The translations under genes were made by a program, and so were the position numbers. This document shows positions 6,832-7,190 of a DNA stretch of 7,190 nucleotides, one piece after another. This DNA is from an uncultured Veillonella sp. (GTDB lineage Bacteria; Bacillota; Negativicutes; Veillonellales; Veillonellaceae): positions 1-7,190 of the forward strand of contig URZS01000051.1 in the NCBI GenBank assembly GCA_900552445.1. Direction: 5' to 3'. Numbering within the stretch: position 1 is the first letter of the stretch; each line of letters starts with the position of its first letter. The notes below the pieces were generated by a model. The model was given only the letters and a program-made list of their open reading frames with translations. It was not told the origin of the DNA and ran no database searches.

Positions 6832-6838
6832 ATGCTTT
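6817..6838 (+). terminator. Hairpin spanning the reductase stop codon, possible weak terminator
   Basis: aaagcattt (6817-6825) and aaatgcttt (6830-6838) form a perfect 9-bp stem with a 4-base GAGT loop. The TAA stop (6829-6831) lies at the loop-stem border. The stem is low in G+C and is followed only by CTTC, so termination would be weak; it may instead protect the message end. Confidence 0.4.
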
Positions 6839-6842
6839 CTTC

Positions 6843-7067
6843 GCTTGTGATGGGGCCCACCATATAAGCTGTAGTTAAGTCACTTGCTATGGGGCCCCGT
6901 TTCATCACGACAACTCAATTAAAAATAAAACTAGGTATTCCCTTGCTCCGTCCTTCGTAAAGTCGCTGCAGAAATACCTAGTTTTATTTTTATAACACCT
7001 GCTATGGAACAGTCCCATAGCAAGCGACTAAGTTCCCTCCATATATTGCTGACACCCCATCACAAGC
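6843..7067. repeat. Nested inverted-repeat element, about 225 bp
   Basis: Three sets of arms are nested around nearly one centre. The outer pair is a perfect 13-bp repeat, gcttgtgatgggg (6843-6855) with ccccatcacaagc (7055-7067). The middle pair is 6873-6893 with 7014-7034, containing the perfect 11-bp match cttgctatggg. The inner pair is 6920-6939 with 6973-6992. The outer and middle arms share the related motif CTTGnnATGGGG, so it occurs four times, twice in each orientation. The layout resembles a MITE-like or other palindromic intergenic element. No target-site duplication is evident directly beside the 13-bp ends, and no transposase is present. Confidence 0.7.
6920..6992. terminator. Long inverted repeat with T-rich arm, candidate bidirectional terminator
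   Basis: A perfect 20-bp stem (6920-6939 with 6973-6992) has core ctaggtatt/aatacctag and a 33-base loop. Each arm ends in the run TTTTATTTTT when read outward on its own strand, so a terminator-like T-rich end exists in both directions. The loop is longer than in ordinary intrinsic terminators, and the T-rich part is inside the stem, so a repeat-element core is an equally good reading. Confidence 0.5.
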
Positions 7068-7109
7068 TACATATGATATTTACTCAATATGCTTTTATAT
7101 GATGGGGAA

Positions 7110-7140
7110 GGGAAAGACTAGCCTTCGGCTAGTCCTTCCC
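7110..7140. repeat. Stable stem-loop near the converging gene end
   Basis: gggaaagactagcc (7110-7123) pairs with ggctagtccttccc (7127-7140) over 14 positions with one mismatch and a TTC loop. No T run follows on either strand, so it is not a standard intrinsic terminator. Its place between the reductase and the possible minus-strand gene suggests transcript-end processing or termination. Confidence 0.5.
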
Positions 7141-7160
7141 AAACGGTGGGCGTGGCGCCA

Positions 7161-7190
7161 CTACTCTAAAGCCTTTTTATATAAATCAAT
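7161..7190 (-). CDS. Possible C-terminal end of a minus-strand gene
   Basis: On the minus strand, the last bases of the window read IDLYKKALE followed by a TAG stop at 7161-7163. The residues are natural for a protein C-terminus, and the hairpins just beyond the stop fit a converging gene. Nine codons are too few to identify a family, and an open frame of this length is common by chance. Confidence 0.25.
   Translation of the reverse strand: MDLYKKALE

Larger units (their letters stand above)
6832..7160. other. Hairpin-rich intergenic region without genes
   Basis: No plausible coding region is seen on either strand. The space is filled with inverted repeats: the nested element at 6843-7067, including the long stem at 6920-6992; a small hairpin at 7000-7022 (tgctatgg/ccatagca); the stem-loop at 7110-7140; and a perfect 10-bp palindrome gtggcgccac at 7152-7161. 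The arrangement fits a boundary between two converging genes. Confidence 0.6.

Noticed and set aside
6450..6908. Minus-strand open frame of 152 codons overlapping the reductase end
   Set aside because: It is antisense to the conserved cysteine-containing part of the reductase, and its start lies in the palindromic region without a ribosome binding site.

Overview
The window reads as two pieces of DNA from different bacterial phyla joined inside one open reading frame at about 2980-3020. The left piece looks like Bacteroides or a close relative. It has beta-propeller lipoproteins typical of that group, no Shine-Dalgarno sequences, and a match to the Bacteroides -7 promoter box. The right piece looks like Veillonella or another Negativicutes. 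It has strong Shine-Dalgarno sites, extended -10 promoters, intrinsic terminators, and the tail of a LutC-type lactate-utilization protein. The most likely explanation is a metagenome assembly chimera. These taxon assignments come from protein families and signal style, not from a database search.

Layout of the left piece (1 to about 2990). First comes the 3' end of a BF3164-like propeller protein (2-517). A gene-poor stretch follows (518-923), holding a striking 21-bp-periodic array of AAGAT-N4-ATCTT palindromes. Next is a membrane protein with a central transmembrane helix, a coiled coil and a C-terminal winged-helix-like domain (924-2075). Last is a lipoprotein with a 6-bladed beta-propeller (from 2206), whose C-terminal part is replaced at the junction. 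Propeller lipoproteins beside a membrane-bound putative regulator are plausible as a Bacteroides surface or signalling locus, but their substrate cannot be read from the sequence.

Layout of the right piece (about 3000 to 7190). It begins with the C-terminal part of a LutC/LUD protein (to 3414) and its terminator. A monocistronic L-cystine/sodium symporter of the TcyP type (3602-4993) follows with its own promoter and terminator. Then comes a monocistronic single-chain nitrite/sulfite reductase hemoprotein (5278-6831), preceded by a promoter and a Fur-box-like palindromic segment. The last 330 bases are a dense, nested inverted-repeat region between the reductase and what may be the end of a converging minus-strand gene. 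Lactate oxidation fits Veillonella physiology. The cystine importer and the siroheme reductase share a sulfur theme and nearly identical promoter cores, but are separate transcription units.

I see no convincing new defence, mobile or biosynthetic system. The most notable signals are the chimeric junction, the helically phased palindrome array at 703-794 and the nested palindrome element at 6843-7067.
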